64,000 nucleotides of DNA from Flavobacterium gillisiae (GTDB lineage Bacteria > Bacteroidota > Bacteroidia > Flavobacteriales > Flavobacteriaceae), in the NCBI RefSeq assembly GCF_900107635.1, contig NZ_FNRD01000004.1:124001-188000 (forward strand), given 5' to 3'. The position numbers and the translations under genes were made by a program. The notes under the pieces are model-generated. The model did not search any database. It was not told the origin of the DNA and saw nothing but the letters and a program-made list of their open reading frames with translations. Shown here piece after piece: positions 18,061 through 26,703 of this stretch (positions are counted from its first letter, which is position 1; each line of letters opens with the position of its first letter).

Positions 18061-18687
18061 ATGCAAGATTCTTTAAAAAAAACGTTCCCTACTTTTTCCA
18101 ATGAGTTGATCCAGGATATTCAAAACAATGCATCAATTCAAACCTTTAAAGCCGGAGATGTTATCATGCGAACAGGTCAGTACATCAACAATACGATGTT
18201 AATTACTAAAGGTCAGCTTAAGGTTTTTAGAGAAGGGGAAAATGGTGGAGAGTTTCTAATGTATTATTTACAACCAGGACAAGCATGTGCTGTTTCTATG
18301 ATATGTGCCTCTAAAAGCCAAACCAGTCAGATAATGGCTAAAGCAGTTGATGATGTAGAATTGATAATGGTGCCGCTTTCTTTGATGGAAAAATGGATGA
18401 TGGAACACCGTACTTGGTATGAATTTGTAATTTTTACTTACCGAATCCGATTTGAGGAATTACTCGAAGTAGTAGACAGTATTGCATTTAGGGCAATGGA
18501 CGAGCGACTAGAGTTCTATTTGAAACGTCACTCGGATGCCTGTGGCAGCAAAGATTTAAAATTATCACACCAAGAAATTGCGACAGAGTTAAATACTTCC
18601 AGAGAAGTGATTTCGCGACTACTCAAAAAAATGGAACAACGCGAATTAGTAAAATTACATCGCAATCACATTGAACTTTTAACCTAA
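18061..18687 (+). CDS. Crp/Fnr-family transcriptional regulator
   Basis: A 208-residue regulator with an N-terminal cyclic-nucleotide-type beta-barrel (about 15-115), a dimerisation helix (YRIRFEELLEVVDSIAF) and a winged HTH whose recognition helix is in TSREVISRLLKKME. It has no N-terminal Fe-S cysteine set like Fnr. Two cysteines, Cys76 and Cys82, sit in the barrel segment GQACAVSMICASK, and another lies in DACGS; these could be thiol or persulfide sensors, which is speculation. The gene directly precedes tauE and sqr, and four GTRAC-N4-GTYAC sites in the window make it the prime candidate to bind them. Confidence 0.9.
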   Translation: MQDSLKKTFPTFSNELIQDIQNNASIQTFKAGDVIMRTGQYINNTMLITKGQLKVFREGENGGEFLMYYLQPGQACAVSMICASKSQTSQIMAKAVDDVELIMVPLSLMEKWMMEHRTWYEFVIFTYRIRFEELLEVVDSIAFRAMDERLEFYLKRHSDACGSKDLKLSHQEIATELNTSREVISRLLKKMEQRELVKLHRNHIELLT

Positions 18688-18701
18688 AAAAAGCGACCTA
18701 T

Positions 18702-18745
18702 GTGACAATTGTTACTGTTTGCGAAATAAATAGGAACAACCTTTG
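18702..18745 (+). promoter_or_regulatory. Crp/Fnr-type site (18702-18715) and -7 box of tauE
   Basis: The palindrome GTGACAATTGTTAC is at 18702-18715. A -7 element with TTTG at 18742-18745 (ACAACCTTTG) puts transcription start near 18751, so the site centre is about 42 bp upstream, the class II activator position. The same site and spacing recur at three other promoters in the window. Confidence 0.7.
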
Positions 18746-18761
18746 CAAGAAAAATTAAGAG

Positions 18762-19550
18762 ATGGAATATATTGGTTATTTAGCTTCAATTATTATCGGT
18801 CTTTCCTTGGGTTTAATAGGCGGTGGTGGATCAATACTGGCTGTGCCCATTTTAGTGTATCTTTTTAAAATACATCCAGAACAAGCAACTAGTTATTCTT
18901 TATTTATAGTGGGGTTCACCTCAATGATAGGTTCTTTTAGTCACTACAAATTAGGTAACTTAAAAATTAAATCAGCACTGGTTTTTGCAGTTCCTTCGAT
19001 TTTATCTTTACTTTTTGTTCGAAAAATTATTCTCCCGCTACTTCCTGATATTCTCTTTTCTATTGATGATTTTGACATCACTAAGAATTTATTAATCATG
19101 ATTGTGTTTGCTTTTCTTATGATTGCAACCTCGGTTTCTATGATTCGAAAATCAAAAAAAGTCAAAGAAGCAAAAGAAATTAATTTTCTGATACTTTCAA
19201 TAATTGGATTATTTGTTGGGTTAATAATAGGTTTTTTAGGTGCTGGCGGAGGATTTTTAATTATTCCAGCTTTATTGTTTTTTGCTAATCTTCCCATGAA
19301 GCAAGCCGTAGGAACTTCACTATTCATCATATTTATCAACTCTTTAATTGGTTTTGGTGGTGACTTACTAGGAGGCGTTGATTTAAACTACAAGTTGTTG
19401 CTCATTATTTCGGCCATGGCTATCATTGGATTATTTATCGGAACCCAATTGTCGAAAAGAATAGATGGAGCAAAATTAAAACCTGCTTTTGGATGGTTTG
19501 TATTGGTAATGGGAATCTATATTATCTTTAAAGAGCTTTTCTTTAAATAA
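18762..19550 (+). CDS. TauE/SafE-family sulfite/organosulfur exporter
   Basis: A 262-residue membrane protein with about eight helices in two repeated halves, each starting with a Gly-rich segment: LGLIGGGGSILAVPIL and IGFLGAGGGFLIIPALL. This is the TauE/SafE (DUF81) signature. Members move sulfite, sulfoacetate or related anions out of the cell. Placed between a Crp/Fnr gene and sqr, it probably exports sulfite or thiosulfate made during sulfide oxidation; that is inference from context. A Crp/Fnr-type site precedes it. Confidence 0.88.
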   Translation: MEYIGYLASIIIGLSLGLIGGGGSILAVPILVYLFKIHPEQATSYSLFIVGFTSMIGSFSHYKLGNLKIKSALVFAVPSILSLLFVRKIILPLLPDILFSIDDFDITKNLLIMIVFAFLMIATSVSMIRKSKKVKEAKEINFLILSIIGLFVGLIIGFLGAGGGFLIIPALLFFANLPMKQAVGTSLFIIFINSLIGFGGDLLGGVDLNYKLLLIISAMAIIGLFIGTQLSKRIDGAKLKPAFGWFVLVMGIYIIFKELFFK

Positions 19551-19558
19551 AACGTTAT

Positions 19559-19602
19559 GTAACATAAGTCACTGAATTACAGCAACTAGTATTGTACTAT
19601 TG
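19559..19602 (+). promoter_or_regulatory. Crp/Fnr-type site (19559-19572) and -7 box of sqr
   Basis: GTAACATAAGTCAC at 19559-19572 is followed by a -7-like TACTATTG at 19595-19602. The predicted start near 19609 places the site centre about 43 bp upstream, as at the other three copies. The site begins only 9 bp after the tauE stop. Confidence 0.68.
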
Positions 19603-19626
19603 TAGTAACTCTAACACTTATCAACC

Positions 19627-20901
19627 ATGCAAGAACATTTTCAAATACTAATTGTTGGCGGCGGTAATGCGGGACTATCCTTTACTTCCCAACTACTTCG
19701 TAAAAAAAGCGACCTGAAAATAGGAATCATAGAACCCTCAGAAAAACATTATTACCAACCCGCTTGGACATTAGTGGGTGCCGGTATCTATGACATCAAT
19801 AAAACAAGACGGAAAGAAAAGGATTATATCCCAAAAAACAGTACTTGGATAATAGATGCAGTTACTGAGTTTGTTCCCTCTGAAAACAAAGTAATTTGCC
19901 AAAGCGGAAAAGAAATCAGTTATCAATATCTAGTTGTAAGCCCAGGTATCCAATTAGACTGGGACAAGATTAAAGGCCTTAAAGAAACTTTAGGAAAAAA
20001 CAAAGTGAGTAGTAATTACTCCTTTGAATTTGCGCCAAAAACTTGGGAGTTTATCGAGAACTTTAAGGGCGGAACTGCTGTCTTTACAAATCCTTCAACA
20101 CCCATAAAATGTGGTGGAGCTCCTCATAAAATAATGTATTTAGCCTGCGACTATTGGCGAAAAAAAGGCATCCTTGACAAATGTGACGTTCACTATATAT
20201 CTGGAGGAGCCGGTATCTTTGGCGTACCCGAATATGCAGAAACACTTAAAAAAGTATTACACAAATATAAAATACAAACTCATTTTGGCGCTAACGTAAC
20301 AGCAATCAATGGACCAACAAAAACAGTTGAATACGAGACTAAAGCCACCGATGAAGCGATAAAACAAAGTTTATCTACGATTGACGCTGCTTGTTATTCC
20401 ATTGCTACTACTAATGATAACGTTGAAACGAAGAAAGTTTCAATGCAATTTGATCTTTGCCATACAGTTCCACCACAATCAGCACCCGATTTTATTAAAA
20501 AAAGCCCAATTGCTGATCCCAACAGTCCTTTAGGATTTGTAGAAGTTGATAAATTTACTTTGCAGCATTCTCGATTTCCTAATGTGTTTGCCTTAGGCGA
20601 TTGTACTAATGCCCCTGCCAGTAAAACTGGAGCGGCAATACGAAAACAAGCTCCCGTGGTAGTCGCTAATCTTCTAGCTGTATTAGAAGGCAAAGCTCCT
20701 ACCGAACAATATGATGGATATAGCGCTTGCCCTATTCCTACCGAATACGGAAAATTAATGCTGGCAGAGTTTGATTATGATAACAAACCAAAAATGACTT
20801 TTCCATTTGACCAAGCAAAACCGCGTTGGTCGATGTGGATACTAAAAACCAAGATATTACCTTGGTTGTATTGGAATAAAATATTAAAAGGAACAGCGTA
20901 A
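19627..20901 (+). CDS. sqr: Sulfide:quinone oxidoreductase (FAD)
   Basis: A 424-residue flavoprotein with the FAD motif IVGGGNAGLS (8-17), a second dinucleotide fold near residue 190 (YISGGAGIFG) and the C-terminal FAD contact FALGDCTNAPASKTGAA. Cysteines fitting the redox relay are Cys162 (PIKCGGAPHK) and Cys368 (SACPIP); Cys278 is in FDLCHTVPP. YYQPAWTLVGAG is typical of the mitochondrial-like type II SQR. It oxidises sulfide, passes electrons to the quinone pool and yields a persulfide, which the dioxygenase at 23621 can oxidise further. The C-terminal amphipathic segment (WILKTKILPWLYWNKILKG) fits peripheral membrane attachment. Confidence 0.9.
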   Translation: MQEHFQILIVGGGNAGLSFTSQLLRKKSDLKIGIIEPSEKHYYQPAWTLVGAGIYDINKTRRKEKDYIPKNSTWIIDAVTEFVPSENKVICQSGKEISYQYLVVSPGIQLDWDKIKGLKETLGKNKVSSNYSFEFAPKTWEFIENFKGGTAVFTNPSTPIKCGGAPHKIMYLACDYWRKKGILDKCDVHYISGGAGIFGVPEYAETLKKVLHKYKIQTHFGANVTAINGPTKTVEYETKATDEAIKQSLSTIDAACYSIATTNDNVETKKVSMQFDLCHTVPPQSAPDFIKKSPIADPNSPLGFVEVDKFTLQHSRFPNVFALGDCTNAPASKTGAAIRKQAPVVVANLLAVLEGKAPTEQYDGYSACPIPTEYGKLMLAEFDYDNKPKMTFPFDQAKPRWSMWILKTKILPWLYWNKILKGTA

Positions 20902-20920
20902 TACTATCGATATCTAATAA

Positions 20921-20956
20921 AAACTCCCTTGTCATAATCAATTGACAAGGGAGTTT
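20921..20956. terminator. Bidirectional terminator between sqr and cydB
   Basis: AAACTCCCTTGTCA (20921-20934) and TGACAAGGGAGTTT (20943-20956) form a 14-bp perfect stem with an 8-base loop. It serves the converging sqr and cydAB transcripts. Confidence 0.92.
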
Positions 20957-20978
20957 CTTATTTAGAATTTAAAATAAA

Positions 20979-22055
20979 TTAATGTTCGCCGTAACCTACG
21001 TTATCCATTTTTCCGCTAAAGACTTTATATTGGATAATAAAATAAGTGATTACCAAAATCAATGCGATTACAAACCAGTAAACGCCTACTGATAATCCGT
21101 AATCATCGGCAGCCACATTATAAATAGTCAAGGAAGGATTAACCGTATTTGTAGAAGGTAAAACATTAGGAAAAATAGAAGCTGCAGTTGATGTAAACCC
21201 TCCTACTAAGAATAAACTTGAAAATAAAAATCCTGCACAATCGTGGGTAAATGATTTTACTTTAAACAATCCAAAAATACCGATAAAGCACAATAAGGGA
21301 AAAAGCCAAAGTAGCGGATTATCTATATAATTATGAAAAGGCTGCGGTTCAATATTATGCCAAATTAACAACGAAAAAATCACTAAAGCCAGCAAGACAA
21401 AATTGAGTTTAAAAACGACTTCTTTTAACTTGGGGTTCAAATCTGAGTTGGTTTTATAGATGATCCAATTAGCTCCATGAATCATTAAAGCCACCACACT
21501 TACAACGCCTAAAAACAAGGTAAACCAGTCGATAATCCCTAACTGATCTGCTTTAGGACTAAATGTAGGATTCCACAAAGGCAAAAAGAAAAAGTGTGCT
21601 TCCTGAGTAGAAACTCCGTTGGTTACCATTCCAAGGTTTACACCGCGTACCACATTTCCTAAGGCAACGCCAAAAAATAATGCCAATAATAAACTCGCTA
21701 TCCCAAAAGCTTTGTCCCAAACAACCTCCCACATTGGGTGATGTATTTGTCCGCGCAATTCCAATCCAATGGCTCGGAAAATGAGCAACCATAAAATCAT
21801 CATCAAAGGCAAATAAAAACCACTAAAAGACGAAGCATATAATGTAGGAAAAGCAAAAAGCAAGACTCCTCCTGCAGCTATTAACCAAACTTCATTAGCA
21901 TCCCAAAAAGGACCAATGGCATTAGTTATCGCTTTTTTATCTTTTTCCGTCTTGGCAAAAAATAAATGAATAATTCCTGCCCCAAAATCATAGCCATCCA
22001 AAACGACATAAACCGCTAAAATTCCCATTAAAACAACATACCAAAAGAATTCCAT
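20979..22055 (-). CDS. cydB: Cytochrome bd quinol oxidase subunit II
   Basis: A membrane protein of about 358 residues with eight or nine helices, the usual CydB length. The N-terminus MEFFWYVVLMGILAVYVVLD and the following GYDFGAGIIH and WDANEVWLIAAGGVLLFAFP are CydB signatures. With CydA it forms the high-affinity terminal oxidase that oxidises quinol and reduces O2 without pumping. The chosen ATG at 22055 gives the conserved MEFFWY start; an ATG two codons upstream, abutting the cydA stop, is the alternative. It directly follows cydA. Bd oxidases resist sulfide, which fits the neighbouring sqr. Confidence 0.93.
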   Translation of the reverse strand: MEFFWYVVLMGILAVYVVLDGYDFGAGIIHLFFAKTEKDKKAITNAIGPFWDANEVWLIAAGGVLLFAFPTLYASSFSGFYLPLMMILWLLIFRAIGLELRGQIHHPMWEVVWDKAFGIASLLLALFFGVALGNVVRGVNLGMVTNGVSTQEAHFFFLPLWNPTFSPKADQLGIIDWFTLFLGVVSVVALMIHGANWIIYKTNSDLNPKLKEVVFKLNFVLLALVIFSLLIWHNIEPQPFHNYIDNPLLWLFPLLCFIGIFGLFKVKSFTHDCAGFLFSSLFLVGGFTSTAASIFPNVLPSTNTVNPSLTIYNVAADDYGLSVGVYWFVIALILVITYFIIQYKVFSGKMDNVGYGEH

Positions 22056-22061
22056 AATCAT

Positions 22062-23393
22062 TTATTTTTTTACAGTTTCGGGACCATTTTTAATTATTTT
22101 TCCAACCAAAAGTAGAAACAACAAACCTAACAGCAGATACAAACCTACAAACCCCAATAAGGTAAACAAGGTATTCCCTGAAGAAACTGTGGGTGATATT
22201 CCTTCTGATGTTCGTAATAAATTATAGACTAACCAAGGTTGTCTTCCTAGCTCTGAGGTATACCATCCTGTGGTATTAGCAATATAAGGAAATGGCATCA
22301 TGAAGAACAAAGCCCATAAAATCCATTTGGTTCCAAATAGCTTTTTTCTAAATAATTGTAAAGCTGCTAAAGACATCAAACCAATAAAAACCGTTCCTAA
22401 GCCTACCATAATATGATAAGCATAATAGAGTCCTGAAATATTGGTAGGATGCGTATTTTCATCAAATTGATCCAATCCTTTTACGGCAGTATCCCAATTC
22501 CCATAAGTCAAAAAACTCAACACATTGGGCACAGCTATCTTATTATCTAATTTTTTATCTTTTACGTCAGGCTGCCCTATCAAAACGATTTCGGCTCCTT
22601 TTTCTTCGGTATGAAAAATTCCTTCCATAGCCGCAAAAGTAACGGGTTGGTATTTTACCACATTTTTCGCTAACAAATCTCCTGTAGGCACTGCCACTAT
22701 TAGACTGGATAATAATCCAAAAATTACTCCCGTTTTTAGAAATAACTTACCATACTCCTCATTGCGTTTACTCAGAATATACAGAGCTCCAATTCCCGCT
22801 ACTACAAATGAACTGGTTACTAACGAAGCCGCTTGATTGTGCAAATAAGAAGGCCACAACCATGGATTTGTAAATAAAGCACTAAAATTAGTAAGGACAA
22901 ATTTTCCATTGGCGAGAATCTCATAACCTACAGGGTTTTGCATCCAGGAATGTGTTGCTATGATCAGAAAACCACTCGCCCACGACCCTACGAAAATGAG
23001 GAGCCCGGTTACAAAATGCCATTTATGTCCAATAATTTTTTCACCAAAGAGAAACATTCCTAAAAAAGAAGATTCCAGAAAGAAGGAAAACATACCCTCC
23101 ATCGCTAGAGTTTGTCCAATAATCCCTCCCGTTAGTTCCGAAAACTTGGCCCAATTGGTTCCAAACTGAAACTCCATCGGAATTCCCGTCACCACACCCA
23201 TAGCAAAATTCAAAGCGAAAATTTTCATCCAAAAATGAGTTGCTTTATTGTAATGTATATCGTCTGTTTTTAGAAATTTCCACTTAAAATAAACAATGAT
23301 TAAGGACAAGCCCATCGTTAATTGCGGAAAAAGGTAATGAAAAGTAATCGTGAATGCGAACTGCATTCTATCGTAAAAAAGCATTTCTTCCAT
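22062..23393 (-). CDS. cydA: Cytochrome bd quinol oxidase subunit I
   Basis: A 443-residue subunit, short compared with E. coli CydA, so it has the short Q-loop. Haem ligand His19 is in FHYLFPQ near the N-terminus, and the conserved GRQPW motif is in ELGRQPWLVYNLLRT. It carries haems b558, b595 and d and accepts electrons from quinol. It is the first gene of cydAB. A minus-strand -7 box (TAAATTTG) lies 29 bp upstream and an Fnr-like TGAT-N4-ATCA box further up, suggesting oxygen control. Confidence 0.94.
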   Translation of the reverse strand: MEEMLFYDRMQFAFTITFHYLFPQLTMGLSLIIVYFKWKFLKTDDIHYNKATHFWMKIFALNFAMGVVTGIPMEFQFGTNWAKFSELTGGIIGQTLAMEGMFSFFLESSFLGMFLFGEKIIGHKWHFVTGLLIFVGSWASGFLIIATHSWMQNPVGYEILANGKFVLTNFSALFTNPWLWPSYLHNQAASLVTSSFVVAGIGALYILSKRNEEYGKLFLKTGVIFGLLSSLIVAVPTGDLLAKNVVKYQPVTFAAMEGIFHTEEKGAEIVLIGQPDVKDKKLDNKIAVPNVLSFLTYGNWDTAVKGLDQFDENTHPTNISGLYYAYHIMVGLGTVFIGLMSLAALQLFRKKLFGTKWILWALFFMMPFPYIANTTGWYTSELGRQPWLVYNLLRTSEGISPTVSSGNTLFTLLGFVGLYLLLGLLFLLLVGKIIKNGPETVKK

Positions 23394-23421
23394 ACTGAAG
23401 TATTTTTTATAGAGATGCCCA

Positions 23422-23486
23422 CAAATTTAACCTATTTAAATAACCTGAATCATTTAAACACTCATTTTATCTACTGATATTTATCA
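23422..23486 (-). promoter_or_regulatory. cydAB promoter with Fnr-like box
   Basis: On the minus strand a -7 box TAAATTTG (complement of 23422-23429) predicts a start near 23418. The palindrome TGATATTTATCA at 23475-23486 fits TTGAT-N4-ATCAA Fnr boxes and its centre lies about 62 bp upstream of that start, a class I position. The sequence is AT-rich, so chance is possible. Confidence 0.45.
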
Positions 23487-23551
23487 TAGTTTGTGATAAT
23501 TATAAGTAATAACTTTGATATAGCTAATTAATAGTAACAAAGGTATATTAT

Positions 23552-23595
23552 GTAACATTAGTCACTGTAAAATAGAAATACAAGAATTACCTTTG
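23552..23595 (+). promoter_or_regulatory. Crp/Fnr-type site (23552-23565) and -7 box of the persulfide dioxygenase gene
   Basis: GTAACATTAGTCAC at 23552-23565 precedes a consensus -7 box TACCTTTG at 23588-23595. With a start near 23602 the site is centred about 43 bp upstream. The site differs from the sqr site by only one base. Confidence 0.72.
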
Positions 23596-23620
23596 TATAA
23601 GAATCTTAAAAAACACTATC

Positions 23621-25039
23621 ATGCAAATAGAACAAATATATACAGGATGTTTAGCACAAGGTGCTTACTATATAACTTCAAATGGAGAAGCGGCAATTAT
23701 TGATCCGCTTCGCGAAGTACAACCTTATCTGGATAGATTAGAACGCGATAATGTAAAACTTAAATATATTTTTGAAACGCATTTTCACGCTGATTTTGTT
23801 TCGGGACATCTGGATTTAAGTAAAGCGACTGCAGCACCAATAGTATATGGAACAACTGCTAAACCAACATTTGAAGCTATCATTGCCACGGACGGTCAAG
23901 AATTTCTTCTTGGAGACATCAAAATAAAAGCACTGCACACTCCTGGACATACCATGGAAAGTACTACTTATTTATTGATTGATGAAAATGGTAAAGAGCA
24001 TGCTATTTTCTCTGGTGATACTTTGTTTATTGGTGATGTAGGAAGACCTGATTTAGCACAAAAAGCAGCTTCTATGACACAGGAACAATTAGCTGGAATA
24101 TTATTTCATTCGCTAAGAGACAAAATCATGACTTTGCCAGATGATGTAATTGTGTATCCCGCTCACGGTGCCGGTAGCGCATGTGGTAAAAACATGAGCA
24201 AGGAAACTGTAGGAACCATTGGTAATCAAAAAGAAACTAATTATGCTTTAAGAGCTGATATGACTGAGGCCGAATTCATCAAAGAAGTAACGGATGGCTT
24301 ATTGCCTCCTCCAGCTTATTTTGGAATGAATGTAGCTATGAATAAGCAAGGATACGAAAGCTTTGAGTCTGTTTTAAACAACGGTATGAGAGCTATTGCC
24401 GTAAACGATTTTGAAGCTGTAGTCGAAGAAACTGGAGCTCTAATCTTAGACACTCGTAAAAATGGCGCTTTCGCCAAAGGATTTATTCCACAATCAATAA
24501 ACATAGGAATTGAAGGTGATTTTGCTCCATGGGTAGGCGCTTTAATTGGTGATGTAAAACAATCCATTATTCTAGTTACAGAAATAGGTCAAGAAGAAGA
24601 ATCGGTAACACGTTTAAGTCGTGTGGGGTTTGACAACTTAGTAGGTCATTTAAACGGTGGTTTTGAAGCTTGGAAAAAAGCAGCAAAAGAAATCGATACT
24701 GTCAACAGAATAACCGCAGAAGAATTTGCCAAAGAAGTTAAAGTAGGCGAAAGCAAAGTTATTGACATTCGTAAAGACAGTGAATATAGCGCAGAACATG
24801 TTGAAGAAGCTTTTAGCAAGCCACTATCAAGTATAAACGATTGGATCAAAGATATCGATCCTAAAGAACCGTTTTTCTTGCATTGTGCAGGTGGATACCG
24901 TAGCATGATTGCCGCTTCGATATTGCAGGCTCGTGGCTTCAGAAATTTCAAAGAAATTGAAGGCGGATTTAATGCTATTGCTAAAACGGAATTGCCTAAA
25001 ACTGATTTTGTATGTCAAAGTAAAATTTTATCGAAATAA
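23621..25039 (+). CDS. Persulfide dioxygenase (ETHE1-like) fused to two rhodanese domains
   Basis: A 472-residue three-domain enzyme. The metallo-beta-lactamase part (1-245) has the THFHADFVSGH motif (His54, His56, Asp58) of ETHE1/BlhA-type iron dioxygenases. The first rhodanese domain (about 265-355) has lost its cysteine: VTEIGQEE stands where the active loop should be. The second (about 365-460) keeps LHCAGGYRS with Cys422. It oxidises glutathione or other low-molecular persulfide to sulfite and can transfer sulfur, acting after SQR. It is monocistronic or leads the 25147-27189 gene run (107-bp gap). A Crp/Fnr-type site controls it. Confidence 0.9.
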   Translation: MQIEQIYTGCLAQGAYYITSNGEAAIIDPLREVQPYLDRLERDNVKLKYIFETHFHADFVSGHLDLSKATAAPIVYGTTAKPTFEAIIATDGQEFLLGDIKIKALHTPGHTMESTTYLLIDENGKEHAIFSGDTLFIGDVGRPDLAQKAASMTQEQLAGILFHSLRDKIMTLPDDVIVYPAHGAGSACGKNMSKETVGTIGNQKETNYALRADMTEAEFIKEVTDGLLPPPAYFGMNVAMNKQGYESFESVLNNGMRAIAVNDFEAVVEETGALILDTRKNGAFAKGFIPQSINIGIEGDFAPWVGALIGDVKQSIILVTEIGQEEESVTRLSRVGFDNLVGHLNGGFEAWKKAAKEIDTVNRITAEEFAKEVKVGESKVIDIRKDSEYSAEHVEEAFSKPLSSINDWIKDIDPKEPFFLHCAGGYRSMIAASILQARGFRNFKEIEGGFNAIAKTELPKTDFVCQSKILSK

Positions 25040-25146
25040 AAACTTGACACAACTGCCTGTTAAAGTACTTGTTTTTCAGTAATTTATACCGTAAATTCAT
25101 AGTAACTATTTTAATTCAAGAGTTTTAATTTTTTAAAAGAAATATT

Positions 25147-25362
25147 ATGAAAAAGAATTTAGGTATGACGGACAAAATTATTAGAGGAACTATAGCAGCT
25201 ATTATTGTAGTAATGTATTTTGCCGATATTATAAGTGGTACTGTAGCCATTGTTTTTGGTAGTATTGCCGCTATTTTATTCCTTACAAGTATCATCAGCT
25301 TTTGCCCAATGTATTCTATATTTGGTCATAGTAGCAGTCGTGACAATAAAAGTAAAACCTAA
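25147..25362 (+). CDS. YgaP-like small membrane protein (DUF2892)
   Basis: A 71-residue protein with MKKNLGMTDKIIRG, two closely spaced helices (AAIIVVMYFADIISGTVAIV and IAAILFLTSIISF), then CPMYSIFG. This is the membrane part found in YgaP sulfurtransferases, here without the rhodanese domain. Proteins of this type recur beside rhodaneses and persulfide dioxygenases. The exact role is unknown. It is followed after 9 bp by a DUF202 gene. A relative is at 56545. Confidence 0.82.
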   Translation: MKKNLGMTDKIIRGTIAAIIVVMYFADIISGTVAIVFGSIAAILFLTSIISFCPMYSIFGHSSSRDNKSKT

Positions 25363-25371
25363 TTTAAACAT

Positions 25372-25671
25372 ATGAAGGAAACGGTCAATAAAGACTTAAT
25401 CTTAAGAGAACGTCTCGCATTACAGCGAACCACTTTAGCAAATCAAACCACTGTATTAGCCTTTATTCGTACTGCGATGTATTTTTTTGTTGCAGGTTTA
25501 AGTACCAGAAATCTATTGGCGATTGAAAACAGTCTAATAATCGAAGTTGCATTTTATGCGATTGCATTTGTTATTTTAATCTTAGGCCTACTGAATTTTT
25601 TTAAGCACAGAAAGATGATTACTGAAAATAGAAAACACATTGGAGATTATAAATTAGATTATTATGAATGA
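25372..25671 (+). CDS. DUF202 membrane protein
   Basis: A 99-residue protein with the DUF202 hallmark LALQRTTLANQTTVLAFIRTAM followed by two or three helices and a charged tail. Function is unknown; family members in fungi and bacteria are small membrane proteins. Its stop overlaps the methyltransferase start by 8 bp, so it is in a tightly coupled operon. Confidence 0.85.
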   Translation: MKETVNKDLILRERLALQRTTLANQTTVLAFIRTAMYFFVAGLSTRNLLAIENSLIIEVAFYAIAFVILILGLLNFFKHRKMITENRKHIGDYKLDYYE

Positions 25672-26500
25672 GATATCTTGTTGTACCGTATCCTGTGACA
25701 AACCATTAGATCAAGACTATTGGGATGCACAGTATAAAGCAAATACTACTGGTTGGGATTTGGGTTTGGTGTCTCCGCCAATTAAAGCCTATATCGATAC
25801 TTTAAAAGATAAAGACATTGCTATTTTAATTCCAGGTTGCGGGAATACCTATGAAGCAGCCTACCTTCTAGAACAAGGGTTTACTAATATTACAGTAATA
25901 GACATTGCTCCAACATTAGTAAAAATTATTGAAGAAAAATTTATCACCAATACCCGAATACAAGTCCTTTTGGGTGATTTTTTCAACCATAAAGGTGAAT
26001 ATGATTTAATTATTGAACAAACATTTTTTTGTGCTTTACCTCCTACTATGCGCCAAAAATATGTTTGGAAAATGCACGAGCTTTTAGCAAAAGACGGAAT
26101 ACTTGCTGGTTTGTTATTTAATCGAAAATTTGAGGTAAGCCCTCCTTTTGGCGGAAGCCAAGAAGAATATGACTTACTCTTTAAAAATGCATTTGACTTT
26201 ATCAAATTAGAAAAAAGTGATAATTCTATTGCGCCGAGAAGTAATTCAGAATTGTATTTCGAATTCAAAAAAAACGGAGCTGTTAAAGTGAATCTTTATG
26301 AATTTGAAGGAATTACTTGTAGTGGCTGCATGAATACCGTTACTGAAAAATTTGCTGCAGTTAAGGACGTACTTAATGTAAGCATGAACGGCAATTTTAC
26401 GGAAGTTCTAATTGTTAGCACTATAGAAATTCCATTAGAAGAACTACAAAAAATAGTTTCTTATGATGATCATTATAAAATAAAAAAAATAACACAATGA
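25664..26500 (+). CDS. TPMT-family thiol methyltransferase fused to a heavy-metal-associated (HMA-like) domain
   Basis: A 278-residue protein. Residues about 14-205 are a SAM-dependent methyltransferase of the thiopurine methyltransferase family: WDLGLVSPP, the SAM loop IPGCGNTYEA, VIDIAP, and the tail motif VSPPFGGSQEEY. Family members methylate thiols, sulfide or halides. Residues about 208-278 form a separate HMA-like fold with GITCSGCMNT (Cys219, Cys222), as in copper chaperones. The join is in frame, not a frameshift. The context (persulfide dioxygenase, thioredoxin) suggests sulfide or thiol methylation; the metal domain could sense or deliver metal. It overlaps both neighbours. Confidence 0.82.
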   Translation: MNEISCCTVSCDKPLDQDYWDAQYKANTTGWDLGLVSPPIKAYIDTLKDKDIAILIPGCGNTYEAAYLLEQGFTNITVIDIAPTLVKIIEEKFITNTRIQVLLGDFFNHKGEYDLIIEQTFFCALPPTMRQKYVWKMHELLAKDGILAGLLFNRKFEVSPPFGGSQEEYDLLFKNAFDFIKLEKSDNSIAPRSNSELYFEFKKNGAVKVNLYEFEGITCSGCMNTVTEKFAAVKDVLNVSMNGNFTEVLIVSTIEIPLEELQKIVSYDDHYKIKKITQ

Positions 26501-26703
26501 AACAATTACTATTAACAAACTGGCATAGCATGCGCTGGATTCGGCTTGCAATTGGACTGTTTTTAATACAGCAAGCGATACAATATCAACAGCTGTTATT
26601 CGGTTTCATGGCTGCATTTTTTCTATTCCAATCGGTTTTTAATACCGGATGCAGCCTTAATGGATGCTCAGTACCACCTTTAAAGAAAAATAAAAATGAA
26701 TAA
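26497..26703 (+). CDS. Small membrane protein with CSLNGC motif
   Basis: A 68-residue protein overlapping the methyltransferase stop by 4 bp. It has two weak hydrophobic helices (RLAIGLFLIQQAI and LFGFMAAFFLFQSVF) and a C-terminal Cys-rich NTGCSLNGCSVPP. It resembles DUF2892-type proteins often placed before thioredoxin in Bacteroidota. Function is unknown; the two cysteines could be thioredoxin substrates or metal ligands, which is a guess. Confidence 0.72.
   Translation: MKQLLLTNWHSMRWIRLAIGLFLIQQAIQYQQLLFGFMAAFFLFQSVFNTGCSLNGCSVPPLKKNKNE

Noticed and set aside
25664..26500. Methyltransferase-HMA fusion as an artefact of a lost stop codon
   Set aside because: The linker is in frame, the following gene overlaps by 4 bp, and no separate start for an HMA protein is seen; the fusion is treated as genuine.
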